From Streptomyces sp. HmicA12 (GTDB taxonomy: Bacteria > Actinomycetota > Actinomycetes > Streptomycetales > Streptomycetaceae), in assembly GCF_000373565.1 (NCBI RefSeq), contig NZ_KB891813.1:62001-126000 (forward strand): a stretch of 64,000 nucleotides of DNA. The letters run 5' to 3'. The notes under the pieces are model-generated. The model searched no databases. It was not told the origin of the DNA and worked only from the letters and a program-made list of their open reading frames with translations. Each line of letters begins with the position of its first letter. The stretch's first letter is position 1. Below, piece after piece: positions 23,937-33,142 of this stretch. The position numbers were made by a program, and so were the translations under genes.

Positions 23937-26555
23937 GTGGACACCAAGGGTGCGGAAGCCAAGGGCATGGTCGACGAACTGGTCGAGGGGGCGCTGAAGG
24001 CGCTCGCGCGGTTCGAGACCTACGACCAGGAGCAGGTCGACCACATCGTCAAGAAGGCGTCGCTCGCGGCGCTCGGCCACCACGGGGAACTGGCCAAGGC
24101 CGCGGTCGAGGAGACCGGGCGCGGCCTGTTCGAGGACAAGGCGGTCAAGAACCTCTTCGCGTGCGAGCACGTCGTGAACTCGATGCGCGGCCTGAAGACC
24201 GCCGGCGTGATCTCCCGGGACGAGATCAACGGCATCACCGAGATCGCCGAGCCGGTCGGCGTCGTCTGCGCGATGACCCCGGTCACCAACCCCACCTCGA
24301 CCACGATCTTCAAGGCGCTGATCGCCCTGAAGACCCGTAACCCGATCGTCTTCGCCTTCCACCCCAGCGCCCAGAACTGCTCGGCCGAGGCCGCCCGGAT
24401 CGTGCGCGACGCCGCCATCGAGGCCGGCGCCCCCGAGAACTGCGTGCAGTGGATCGAGCGGCCCTCCATGGAGGCCACCGGCTTCCTCATGAACCACGAG
24501 GGCGTCTCCACCATCCTCGCCACCGGCGGCAACGCCATGGTCAAGGCCGCCTACTCGTGCGGCAAGCCCGCCCTCGGCGTCGGCGCGGGCAACGTCCCCG
24601 CGTACGTCGCGAAGGACGCGAAGCTGGGCCGCGCCATCCACGACATCGTCCTGTCCAAGGCCTTCGACAACGGCATGATCTGCGCCTCCGAGCAGGCCGT
24701 CATCCTCGACACGGAGATCTACGAGGACGGCATCGCCGAGCTGAAGCGCCTGCAGGCCCACGTCCTGACGGCCGCCGAGAAGACCAAGCTGGAGGAGTTC
24801 GTCTTCGGGACGACCGCGTACGGGAGCGACTGCGCGGGCGCGAAGCTCAACGCCTCCGTCGTCGGCAAGCCGGCGACCTGGATCGCCGAGCAGGCCGGAT
24901 TCGAGGTCCCGGCCGACACCTCGATCCTCGTCGCCGAGTGCGCCGAGGTCGGCCCCGGCGAGCCGCTCACCCGCGAGAAGCTCTCCCCGATCCTCGCCGC
25001 GCTGAAGGCGAGCGACACCGAGCACGGGCTCCGACTGGCCGCCCAGATGGTCGAGTTCAACGGCCTCGGACACTCCGCCGCCATCCACACCGAGAGCGAG
25101 GAGCTCGCCGAGGAGTTCGGGCGCCGGGTCAAGGCGATCCGCGTCATCGTCAACTCGCCCTCGACCTTCGGCGGCATCGGCGACGTCTACAACGCCTTCC
25201 TCCCCTCACTGACCCTGGGCTGCGGCTCCTACGGCCACAACTCCGTCTCCAACAACGTCTCGGCGGTCAACCTCGTCAACATCAAGCGGATCGGGCGGCG
25301 CAACACCAACATGCAGTGGTACAAGATCCCGCCGAAGATCTACTTCGAGCGCAACGCGGTGAAGTACCTCGGCGAGATGGCGGGCGTGCACCGGGTCACG
25401 CTGGTCACGGACAAGACGATGGGCGCCATCGGCTTCGTCCGGAAGGTCACCGACATCCTCAACTCCCGCCCGCAGCCCGTCACTCTGCAGGTGATCGACA
25501 ACGTCGAGCCGAACCCGGAGTTGGCCACCGTGCAGGCGGGCGCGGCCGCGATGCGGGAGTTCGGCCCCGACACGATCGTCGCGCTCGGCGGCGGTTCGCC
25601 GATGGACGCCGCGAAGATCATGTGGCTGATGTACGAGCACCCGGAGATCGAGTTCGCGGACACGAAGGAGAAGTTCTTCGACATCCGCAAGAGGGCCTAC
25701 AAGTTCCCGCAGCTGGGGGAGAAGGCGAAGCTCGTCGCGATCCCGACGACGTCGGGCACGGGCTCGGAGGTCACCCCGTTCGCCGTCATCTCCGACCCGG
25801 CCGCCGCGCAGAAGTACCCCCTCGCCGACTACGCGCTCACCCCGAACGTGGCGATCATCGACCCGATGCTGCCGATGAACCTGCCGCCGGCCGTGACGGC
25901 CGACTCCGGCTTCGACGCGCTGACCCACGCCACCGAGGCCTACGTCTCCGTCTACGCGAACGACTTCACCGACGGCCAGTGCCTCCAGGCCATCAGGCTC
26001 ATCTTCGAGAACCTGGAGGCGTGTGTGACGCAGGGCGCCAAGGCCCCCGAGGCGCGCGAGAAGATGCACAACGCGTCGACGATCGCGGGCATGGCCTTCG
26101 CCAACGCCTTCCTCGGGCTGGTGCACGCCATGGCCCACACGCTCGGCAACACCTTCCACGTCGCGCACGGCCGCACCAACGCGCTGCTCCTGCCGCACGT
26201 CATCCGGCACAACGGCACGGTGTCCCACAAGGCGACCCCGTGGCCGAAGGCCGAGACGTACCGGGCGCCCGAGCGGATCCAGGAGATCGCGAAGATGCTG
26301 GGCCTGCCGGCCGCCACCCCGCAGGAAGGCGTGGAGTCGTACGCGAAGGCGGTCGAGGAGCTGCGGGACCGCTGCGGGATCCCCGCCTCGTTCCAGGCCG
26401 AGGGCGTCGACGAGACCGCCTTCCTGGAGGCCCTGCCGCAGCAGGCCATGAACGCCTACGCCGACCAGTGCGCGCCCGCCAACCCGCGGATGCCGATGAT
26501 CGACGACATGCAGCGGCTGATGCGGCAGGCGTACTACGGGAACGCCGCCGAGTAA
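23937..26555 (+). CDS. adhE: Bifunctional acetaldehyde-CoA/alcohol dehydrogenase AdhE
   Basis: 872 residues, the normal AdhE length. The N-terminal aldehyde dehydrogenase domain (about 1-440) has the catalytic Cys249 in FDNGMICASEQ and FGGIGDVYNAFLPSLTLGCG near its end. The C-terminal iron alcohol dehydrogenase (about 455-872) has GGGSPMDAAK, PTTSGTGSEVTPFAVI and metal ligands in DALTHATEAY and HAMAHTLGNTFHVAHGRTN. It reduces acetyl-CoA to ethanol via acetaldehyde, oxidising two NADH, and forms spirosomes. GTG at 23937 has AAGGGAG 7 bases upstream. A Rex operator and about 180 bases of leader precede it, implying hypoxia/NADH control. Confidence 0.97.
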   Translation: MDTKGAEAKGMVDELVEGALKALARFETYDQEQVDHIVKKASLAALGHHGELAKAAVEETGRGLFEDKAVKNLFACEHVVNSMRGLKTAGVISRDEINGITEIAEPVGVVCAMTPVTNPTSTTIFKALIALKTRNPIVFAFHPSAQNCSAEAARIVRDAAIEAGAPENCVQWIERPSMEATGFLMNHEGVSTILATGGNAMVKAAYSCGKPALGVGAGNVPAYVAKDAKLGRAIHDIVLSKAFDNGMICASEQAVILDTEIYEDGIAELKRLQAHVLTAAEKTKLEEFVFGTTAYGSDCAGAKLNASVVGKPATWIAEQAGFEVPADTSILVAECAEVGPGEPLTREKLSPILAALKASDTEHGLRLAAQMVEFNGLGHSAAIHTESEELAEEFGRRVKAIRVIVNSPSTFGGIGDVYNAFLPSLTLGCGSYGHNSVSNNVSAVNLVNIKRIGRRNTNMQWYKIPPKIYFERNAVKYLGEMAGVHRVTLVTDKTMGAIGFVRKVTDILNSRPQPVTLQVIDNVEPNPELATVQAGAAAMREFGPDTIVALGGGSPMDAAKIMWLMYEHPEIEFADTKEKFFDIRKRAYKFPQLGEKAKLVAIPTTSGTGSEVTPFAVISDPAAAQKYPLADYALTPNVAIIDPMLPMNLPPAVTADSGFDALTHATEAYVSVYANDFTDGQCLQAIRLIFENLEACVTQGAKAPEAREKMHNASTIAGMAFANAFLGLVHAMAHTLGNTFHVAHGRTNALLLPHVIRHNGTVSHKATPWPKAETYRAPERIQEIAKMLGLPAATPQEGVESYAKAVEELRDRCGIPASFQAEGVDETAFLEALPQQAMNAYADQCAPANPRMPMIDDMQRLMRQAYYGNAAE

Positions 26556-26589
26556 GACCGAGTAAGGCCGCGTAAGGCCGCGTAAGGCC
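26550..26589 (+). repeat. Four 10-bp tandem units spanning the adhE stop
   Basis: Units GAGTAAGACC, GAGTAAGGCC, GCGTAAGGCC, GCGTAAGGCC. The true stop TAA (26553-26555) is in the first. Because the unit is 10 bases, the extra TAA copies place stops in all three frames. Confidence 0.8.
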
Positions 26590-26599
26590 TCGCCGGGGC

Positions 26600-27751
26600 T
26601 CAGCGTTTGGGCCAGTACCAGAGCGGTTCGTCCAGCAGTCCCTCGCGCCCCGCCACCGTCGTCCGGCCGGACTCCTTGATCAGTTCGATGGAGTTCACGT
26701 CGACCCGGTGGCGGGGCGCGCCGCGTGCCAGGGCGTCGGCCAGCGGCCGGGCGTGGGTGACCACGACGACCTGCGACGCGTTCGCGGCGGCGAGCACCAA
26801 GTGGGCAAGTGGGGCGAGGAGTTCGGGGTGCAGACTGGTCTCGGGCTCGTTCAGGACGAGGAGTCCGGGCGGGCGCGGGGTGAGCAGCGCGGCCGTCCAC
26901 AGCAGATAGCGCAGGGTGCCGTCGGAGAGCTCGGCGGGGCCCAGCGGGCGCTTCAGGCCGCGCTGCGTGAGCTGGATCTCGAACCGGCCGCCCGCGCTGT
27001 CGACGATCCGCACCCGGCTGCCGGGGAACGCGTCCGCGACGGCCGCGTCGAGCGCCGCGTCGTCCCCGATCTCGTAGATGGTCTGCAGCGCGGCGGCCAG
27101 GTCGGAGCCGTCGTGTGCGAGGACCGGGGTGCGGGTCCCGATGCGAGCCGCGCGGGCGGGCGCATCGGCGTCGGTGCGGACATGGTCGTAGAACCGCCAC
27201 GACCGGATCAGCTCCCTCAACCGCAGCAGATCCGGGGCCAGTTGAGGATCGGCCACCTCGCTGAGCATGCTGTCGTACAGGCGCAGGCCCTGGGTGCGGT
27301 GCCAGCCGCCGTCGGCCGTGCGGGTGCGCACGGAGGGGCCCGCGCGGTCGCAGAGCAGGGCGGCGGGGCGCAGCACCGGGCCCGCCCAGGTGGACTCGCG
27401 CTTGATCTCCGGGTCGAGGGCGAACATGGAGGCGGCGCCGCCCGGCCCCGCGCCGCTGGACGGGGGCATCCCGAAGTCGACCGCGTAGCCGAACTCGTCG
27501 CCCGCGAAGCCGAGCCGGAGGCCGACCGGTCCCGTGTCGCGCTCGCCCGCCCAGAGCACCGAGGGCAGGCCGCCCTCCTGGGCCAGCGCCCGGACGGCGC
27601 CGCCGCGCGCCGACGCGGCCAGCAGCCGCAGCGCCCGGTACAGGCTGGACTTGCCGGTGCCGTTCGCGCCGGTGATCACGTTCAGCCGGTCGAGCGGGAC
27701 GACCAGGCGGCGCAGCGAGCGGTAGTTCTCGACGGCCAGCGTGGTGATCAC
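26600..27751 (-). CDS. RecF/ABC-type AAA ATPase (AAA_21, COG4637-like)
   Basis: 383 residues. N terminus MITTLAVENYRSLRRLVVPL, Walker A GANGTGKSSL (about 28-37), signature-like region PLGPAELSDGTLRYLLWTAA (about 285), Walker B PPGLLVLNEPETSLHPELLA and D/H loop VVVVTHARPLADAL. This is the SMC/RecF-like ATPase class that includes the ATPase halves of several defence systems, but also many housekeeping proteins; no nuclease gene is adjacent. GTG at 27751 lies 5 bases before the previous gene's stop, with GGAGG upstream. It is the last gene of a three-gene leftward operon convergent with adhE. Confidence 0.85.
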   Translation of the reverse strand: MITTLAVENYRSLRRLVVPLDRLNVITGANGTGKSSLYRALRLLAASARGGAVRALAQEGGLPSVLWAGERDTGPVGLRLGFAGDEFGYAVDFGMPPSSGAGPGGAASMFALDPEIKRESTWAGPVLRPAALLCDRAGPSVRTRTADGGWHRTQGLRLYDSMLSEVADPQLAPDLLRLRELIRSWRFYDHVRTDADAPARAARIGTRTPVLAHDGSDLAAALQTIYEIGDDAALDAAVADAFPGSRVRIVDSAGGRFEIQLTQRGLKRPLGPAELSDGTLRYLLWTAALLTPRPPGLLVLNEPETSLHPELLAPLAHLVLAAANASQVVVVTHARPLADALARGAPRHRVDVNSIELIKESGRTTVAGREGLLDEPLWYWPKR

Positions 27752-27755
27752 CGGG

Positions 27756-28409
27756 TCACGCCTCCGCGGGTTCCGGCGGGGCCAGGAAGCGGCCCATCGG
27801 CAGCACCGGGCGGCCCCACGTCGACGCCATCACCTGCCCGGCGAGCAGATACAGCGCCCCGGCCGTGGCGGCCAGGCCGGACCAGCCCGCGACCCGGTTC
27901 CAGCCGACCAGGCCCGTGAAGCCGTTGCAGGTCATCGCGATGAAGACGACCAGGACGCAGCTGAAGGTGAGCAGCAGGACCAGATGGATGCGCCAGCTCG
28001 CCAGCCACAGGACGAAGACGACGAAGACCCAGGGAAGCGTGAACAGGCCCATCGCGTCGCCGCGCAGCGAGGGATCGAGGGACGGCAGCACCCACAGCAG
28101 CATCAGCGCCTTCGCCATCCAGAACAGGCCGAAGCCGCCGAAGACGGTGGCGTGCCAGGTGTCGCCGCGCTGCGCCTGGAACAGGCCGGCCAGGAGCTGG
28201 GCGAGGCCGCCGATGAAGAAGCCGACCACGGGGACGTCGGCCGCCGCCAGCCGCTCCGGGAAGATCCCCGCGTCGATGCCGGTGGCGATCATCGTGACGA
28301 CGATGAAGCCCGTCAGGCCCAGCGGGCCGAGCTGGGCCTGAGCCGTCGGTTCCATGCGCTTGACCGAGCTGGCCTGGGCGGCCGGGCCCGAGCGGTGCGG
28401 AAGGTTCAT
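27756..28409 (-). CDS. GPR1/FUN34/YaaH (SatP-type) acetate/succinate transporter-like protein
   Basis: 217 residues with six hydrophobic helices. The family hallmark GPLGLTGFIVVT (usually NPxPLGL) starts helix 1 near residue 28, and FFIGGLAQLLAGLFQAQRGD follows helix 2. Characterised members move acetate and succinate with protons across the cytoplasmic membrane. The first Pro of NPAPLGL-type motifs is replaced here (LGPLGL), so the substrate may differ. ATG at 28409 overlaps the upstream stop (ATGA). Proximity to adhE (acetyl-CoA to ethanol) is suggestive, but the genes are convergent. Confidence 0.8.
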   Translation of the reverse strand: MNLPHRSGPAAQASSVKRMEPTAQAQLGPLGLTGFIVVTMIATGIDAGIFPERLAAADVPVVGFFIGGLAQLLAGLFQAQRGDTWHATVFGGFGLFWMAKALMLLWVLPSLDPSLRGDAMGLFTLPWVFVVFVLWLASWRIHLVLLLTFSCVLVVFIAMTCNGFTGLVGWNRVAGWSGLAATAGALYLLAGQVMASTWGRPVLPMGRFLAPPEPAEA

Positions 28410-29479
28410 GACGCCACCCCGACGTGCGAGGCCCCGCCCTCGCGCCTGCGGTGCGTGCCGCCGCCGCGCTTCTTCTCGCGCAGGGACGACACCAGCAGCG
28501 TCACCGCGACACCGGCCACCGCCCACGCCGACAGGACCAGCAGCGACTTCGTGACGTCGTTGCCGTCGAAGTACGCGATCGAACGCGCCGCCCAGGTGCC
28601 CGCGCCCGGCGGCAGCCAGGGCCCGATCGCCTGCCAGAACGGCGGCAGCATCGGCAACGGGAAGGCGCCGCCCGCGCTCGGGTTGCCCGCGACGACGATG
28701 AGGAGCACGGCCAGGCCGATGCCGACGACGCCGGTCAGCTCCTCCAGGGCCAGGGTGATCGCGCCGACCGCGAAGGTGACGAGCGCGCCCAGTCCGGTCA
28801 GGGCCCAGAAGGAGCCGGGAAGCGCGCCCAGGATCGAGTCGCCGATGATGAGCGAGCCGCCGAGGCCGCCCGCGATCGCGACCAGCGCCATCGCGCCGAG
28901 CCGGATCAGCGCGCGCTGCGGGCTCGCGGGCTTGGACCCGGCGCTGATCGACATGATCGAGGCACAGAGGTATCCACCCACGCACCAGCCGACGACCAGG
29001 TAGAACGCGGAGAGCCCGTCGAAGTCCTGGGGCGAGGCGGGGGCCACGTCGACCGTCTTCACCGTGCGCTGCTGCGCGCCGTCGACCTCGGTGGCGAGGG
29101 TCTCCAGGGCGGACGCGAGGACGGTGCCGCCGCCGGACGCGACGAGCAGGGTGTCCGTGGTGCCCTGGGGGTTCAGGACGAGGGCGCCGTCGATCTTCCG
29201 GTCCATGATCTGCTGCCGCGCCGTCCGCTCGTCGGCGACCACCCGCGGGTCCAGCGGGGACCCCGGCAGTTTCGACAGCTGCTGCTCGGCCTGGCGCGCG
29301 GCCGCGGGCGCCGGCGCGACCACGCCGAACGGCACGTCCTTCGGCTTCGGGTTGTGCAGCGCCCCCACGTACGAGGCGATGAACAGCAGCTGCAGGGCGA
29401 GCACGCCGATGACGAGCAGCGCGGCTCTGGGAGTGACGGCGTCCTTGAACTCACGGGCGAATCCATCGGCGAATTTCAT
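28406..29479 (-). CDS. DUF3533/YhgE-type ABC-2-like membrane protein
   Basis: 357 residues: one N-terminal helix (about 20-42), a roughly 120-residue extracytoplasmic domain (PKDVPFGVVAPAPAA onwards), then five or six helices from about residue 155. This is the architecture of YhgE/Pip and DUF3533 membrane proteins, related to ABC-2 exporters. Its substrate is unknown; relatives serve as phage receptors, in EsaA-like secretion or in export without a dedicated ATPase. It is the first gene of the leftward operon and divergent from dnaE2. The basic tail (REKKRGGGTHRRRE) is cytoplasmic. Confidence 0.75.
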   Translation of the reverse strand: MKFADGFAREFKDAVTPRAALLVIGVLALQLLFIASYVGALHNPKPKDVPFGVVAPAPAAARQAEQQLSKLPGSPLDPRVVADERTARQQIMDRKIDGALVLNPQGTTDTLLVASGGGTVLASALETLATEVDGAQQRTVKTVDVAPASPQDFDGLSAFYLVVGWCVGGYLCASIMSISAGSKPASPQRALIRLGAMALVAIAGGLGGSLIIGDSILGALPGSFWALTGLGALVTFAVGAITLALEELTGVVGIGLAVLLIVVAGNPSAGGAFPLPMLPPFWQAIGPWLPPGAGTWAARSIAYFDGNDVTKSLLVLSAWAVAGVAVTLLVSSLREKKRGGGTHRRREGGASHVGVAS

Positions 29480-29549
29480 GTCCCCACCGTCCGGCGGGCC
29501 CCGGGCCGATGCAGTCGGGGTGGGCCGAACGAGTGGCCCGAACGTCGAC

Positions 29550-29579
29550 TCGTACGCACGTTCGAAATTGGTCTATGGT
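29550..29579 (+). promoter_or_regulatory. LexA (SOS) box and -10 of the dnaE2 operon
   Basis: TCGTACGCACGTTCGA (29550-29565) matches the actinobacterial LexA box TCGAACnnnnGTTCGA at 11 of 12 fixed positions. Nine bases later comes TATGGT (29574-29579), a fair -10. A repressor bound here would cover the -35 region. dnaE2 is a known LexA target in mycobacteria. Confidence 0.75.
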
Positions 29580-29630
29580 GGAGGTGGGGGAGGAGAGATC
29601 CGATTGGCTCGAGGTGTGCTGGAGGTGCGT

Positions 29631-32600
29631 GTGCCGGGCTTCACGCATCTGCACACCGTGTCCGGGTTCTCCGTGCGCTACGGCGCCACGCACCCGGAGC
29701 GGCTCGCCGAGCGCGCCGCCGAGCGGGGCATGGACGCCCTCGCCCTCACCGACCGGGACACGGTCGCGGGGGCGGTGCGGTTCGCGAAGGCGTGCGCCAA
29801 GCACGGGGTGCGGCCGCTGTTCGGGGCCGAGCTCGCGGTGGGCGTCCCGGAGCGGGGCGACCGGCGCCGGCCGCCCGTGCGCGGCGGCGCCTTCATCGAC
29901 GAGTCGACACCCCGGGTCACCTTCCTCGCCCGGGACGGCGCGCACGGCTGGGCCGAGCTGTGCCGCATGATCACCGCCGCGCACGCCACGGGATCCGGCC
30001 CCGGCGACGTACGGCTGCCGTGGGAGGAGAACCACGGGGACGGGCTGACCGTGCTGCTCGGCCCCGGCTCGGACGTCGGCCGGGCGCTGGCCGCGGGCCG
30101 CCCCGACAAGGCCGCCAGACTGCTCACGCCGTGGCGCGAGATCTACGGAGACGCCCTGCGCCTCGAAGCCGTCCACCACGGGAAGAAGGGGACCGGGCCC
30201 GGCTCGCTGCGGCTCGCCGCCCGCACGGTCGGGTTCGCCGCCGAACAAGGGGTGCGGCCCGTCCTCACCAATGACGTCCGGTACGCCGATCAGGGCGCCG
30301 GCCCCGTCGCCGACGTGCTGGACGCCGCGCGCCGCCTCGTGCCCGTCGACCCGGCCAAGGAACTCGACGGCGGGGAGCGGTGGCTCAAGGGCGCCGACGC
30401 CATGCTGCACGAGGCCGAGCGGATCGTGGAGGCGGCGGGGTTCCGCCGCGACACCGCCCACCGGCTGCTCGAACAGACGCGGGCGACCGCCGCCGAGTGC
30501 CTCGTCGACCCCGAGGAGGACCTCGGTATCGGCTCCGTCCGCTTCCCCGAACCCCGGCTCGTCGGCGCCGACCGCCGCACCGCACAACGCGTCCTCGCCT
30601 CGCGCGCCACGGCGGGCATGGTCCGTCTCGGGCACGCGGGCGACCGGGCGTACTGGGAGCGGCTGCACCGCGAACTGGACATCGTCGCCCACTACGACTT
30701 CGCCTCCTACTTCCTGACGGTCGCCCGGGTCGTCGACGACGTGAAGGAGATGGGGATCCGGGTCGCGGCCCGCGGCTCCGGCGCGGGCTCACTGATCAAC
30801 TACCTGATCGGGATCGCGAACGCCGACCCCGTCGAGCACGGTCTGCTCATGGAGCGCTTCCTCTCCAAGCGCCGCTCCGTGCTCCCCGACATCGACATCG
30901 ACGTCGAGTCCGCGCGCCGCCTGGAGGTCTACCGGGCGATCCTCGACCGGTTCGGCACCGAGCGCGTCGCCACCGTCGCGATGCCGGAGACGTACCGGGT
31001 GCGCCACGCGATACGCGACGTCGGCGCGGCCCTGTCCATGGACCCCGCCGACATCGACCGGATCGCCAAGGCGTTCCCGCACATCCGCGCCCGTGACGCC
31101 CGCTCCGCGATGGAGGAACTTCCCGAACTCAAGGAGATCGCCGGGGAGTTCGGCGACCGCGCGCGGCTGTGGCAGCTGGTCGAGGCGCTCGACGCGCTGC
31201 CCCGCGGAGTCGCCATGCACCCGTGCGGCGTGCTGCTCTCGGACGCCTCGCTGCTCGCCCGCACCCCCGTCGTGCCGACCAGCGGCGAGGGCTTCCCGAT
31301 GTCCCAGTTCGACAAGGAGGACGTGGAGGACCTCGGGCTGCTCAAGCTGGACGTGCTCGGCGTGCGGATGCAGTCGGCGATGGCGCACGCGGTGGGCGAG
31401 ATCGAGCGGGCGACGGGGAACTCCGTCGACCTCGACGATCCCGCGCAGGTGCCGCCGGGCGACCCGAGGACGTACCAACTCATCAAGTCCGCCGAGACGC
31501 TCGGCTGCTTCCAGATCGAGTCGCCGGGCCAGCGCGACCTGGTCGGGCGGCTCCAGCCGGCCACCTTCCACGATCTGGTCGTGGACATCTCGCTGTTCCG
31601 GCCCGGGCCCGTCGCCGCCGACATGGTGCGGCCGTTCATCGAGGCGCGGCACGGACGCGCGCCGGTCCGCTACCCGCACCCGGACCTCGCGGAGGCGCTG
31701 GAGGAGACGTACGGCGTCGTCGTCTTCCACGAGCAGATCATCAAGATCGTCGACATCATGACGGGCTGCGGCCGCGACGAGGCCGACCGGGTGCGCCGGG
31801 GCCTGTCCGACCCCGCGTCGCAGGGGCGCATCCGGTTCTGGTTCGCGCAGGCCGCGGCGGCGCGCGGCTACGACGCCGACACCATCGGCCGGACCTGGGA
31901 GATCGTCGAGGCGTTCGGTTCGTACGGCTTCTGCAAGGCGCACGCCGTGGCCTTCGCGGTGCCCACGTACCAGTCGGCGTGGCTGAAGGCGCACCACCCG
32001 GCGGCGTTCTACGCGGGGCTGCTCACCCACGACCCCGGCATGTACCCGAAGCGGCTGCTGCTCGCGGACGCGCGGCGCCGGGGAGTGCCCGTGCTGCCGC
32101 TGGACGTGAACCGGTCCGCGGTCGCCCACCGGATCGAACTGGTGTCTGGTTTCAAGGGTGCGCCGGGGGACGTGTGGGGCGTACGGCTCGCGCTCTCCGA
32201 CGTGTACGGGATCAGCGAGGCGGAGAGCGCGCGGATCCAGGACGGACAGCCGTACGCCTCCCTGCTCGACTTCTGGCAACGGGCCCGGCCGAGCCGGCCG
32301 CTCGCGGGACGGCTCGCGCAGGTCGGCGCGCTGGACGCGTTCGGCGCCAACCGCCGTGACCTGCAACTGCATCTGACGGAGCTTCAGCGGGCGGGGCGCG
32401 GTACGCGCGGCTCCGGCGGCCCGGGCGGGGAGCAACTGCCGCTGGCCGGCGGACGGCGCACCGCCTCGGCCGGGCTGCCCGACCTCGGCGACACGGAACG
32501 GCTCAGCGCCGAGCTCGGCGTCCTCGGGATGGACGCCTCCCGGCACCTCATGGACGACTACGCGGAATTCCTGCGGGAGTTGGGCGTGGTGTCGGCCCGG

Positions 32601-33137
32601 CGGCTGAGGGAGGCCGAGCACGGGCGGACCGTGCTCGTGGCCGGGGCGAAGGCGGCCACCCAGACGCCGCCGATCCGGTCCGGGAAACGGGTCGTGTTCA
32701 CCACGCTCGACGACGGCACGGGCCTGGTCGACCTCGCCTTCTTCGACGAGGCGCACGCGGCGTGCGCGCACACCGTCTTCCACTCGTGGCTGCTGCTGGT
32801 ACGGGGAGAGGTGCAGCGGCGCGGGCCGCGCAGCCTGAGCGTGGTGGGCCAAGCGGCCTGGAACATGGCCGAGTTGGTGGAGGTGTACCGGGAGAAGGGA
32901 CTCGACGAGGTGGCCCGCAGGATGGCGGCTCCGCCCCCGTCCGACGACGCGGAGGAGGCAGGCGCGGAGGAGACCGGCGCGGAGGGGGCGGTGGCCGACA
33001 GCGGCCGCCGTATCCGCATGCCCACCGGTTACGAGATGCACCCGTGGGCGGATCTGCGCCCCGCGGGTCCCTCGGGTCCGCCGGGACCGCCCGGCGGACG
33101 CACGTTCTGGCACCGAAGTCCGGGAAGCGCGGGGTGA
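29631..33137 (+). CDS. dnaE2: Error-prone DNA polymerase III alpha subunit DnaE2 (ImuC)
   Basis: 1168 residues from the GTG at 29631, which gives MPGFTHLHTVSGFS, the start of the PHP domain (GGAGG 5 bases upstream). A TTG at 29604 with GGAGGAG is an alternative. The polymerase palm carries PDIDIDVESARR near residue 420. The finger region has FRPGPVAADMVRPFIEARHG and a C-terminal OB fold includes VVFTTLDDGTGLVDLAFFDE. DnaE2 copies damaged templates and causes most DNA-damage mutagenesis in actinobacteria, working with ImuB. The LexA box upstream and the Y-family gene directly downstream fit that role. Confidence 0.94.
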   Translation: MPGFTHLHTVSGFSVRYGATHPERLAERAAERGMDALALTDRDTVAGAVRFAKACAKHGVRPLFGAELAVGVPERGDRRRPPVRGGAFIDESTPRVTFLARDGAHGWAELCRMITAAHATGSGPGDVRLPWEENHGDGLTVLLGPGSDVGRALAAGRPDKAARLLTPWREIYGDALRLEAVHHGKKGTGPGSLRLAARTVGFAAEQGVRPVLTNDVRYADQGAGPVADVLDAARRLVPVDPAKELDGGERWLKGADAMLHEAERIVEAAGFRRDTAHRLLEQTRATAAECLVDPEEDLGIGSVRFPEPRLVGADRRTAQRVLASRATAGMVRLGHAGDRAYWERLHRELDIVAHYDFASYFLTVARVVDDVKEMGIRVAARGSGAGSLINYLIGIANADPVEHGLLMERFLSKRRSVLPDIDIDVESARRLEVYRAILDRFGTERVATVAMPETYRVRHAIRDVGAALSMDPADIDRIAKAFPHIRARDARSAMEELPELKEIAGEFGDRARLWQLVEALDALPRGVAMHPCGVLLSDASLLARTPVVPTSGEGFPMSQFDKEDVEDLGLLKLDVLGVRMQSAMAHAVGEIERATGNSVDLDDPAQVPPGDPRTYQLIKSAETLGCFQIESPGQRDLVGRLQPATFHDLVVDISLFRPGPVAADMVRPFIEARHGRAPVRYPHPDLAEALEETYGVVVFHEQIIKIVDIMTGCGRDEADRVRRGLSDPASQGRIRFWFAQAAAARGYDADTIGRTWEIVEAFGSYGFCKAHAVAFAVPTYQSAWLKAHHPAAFYAGLLTHDPGMYPKRLLLADARRRGVPVLPLDVNRSAVAHRIELVSGFKGAPGDVWGVRLALSDVYGISEAESARIQDGQPYASLLDFWQRARPSRPLAGRLAQVGALDAFGANRRDLQLHLTELQRAGRGTRGSGGPGGEQLPLAGGRRTASAGLPDLGDTERLSAELGVLGMDASRHLMDDYAEFLRELGVVSARRLREAEHGRTVLVAGAKAATQTPPIRSGKRVVFTTLDDGTGLVDLAFFDEAHAACAHTVFHSWLLLVRGEVQRRGPRSLSVVGQAAWNMAELVEVYREKGLDEVARRMAAPPPSDDAEEAGAEETGAEGAVADSGRRIRMPTGYEMHPWADLRPAGPSGPPGPPGGRTFWHRSPGSAG

Positions 33138-33142
33138 GTCCG

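Noticed and set aside
26600..27751. OLD/Gabija- or retron-like defence system
   Set aside because: The ATPase has no TOPRIM or nuclease domain and its neighbours are transport-type membrane proteins; kept only as a weak possibility in the operon finding.
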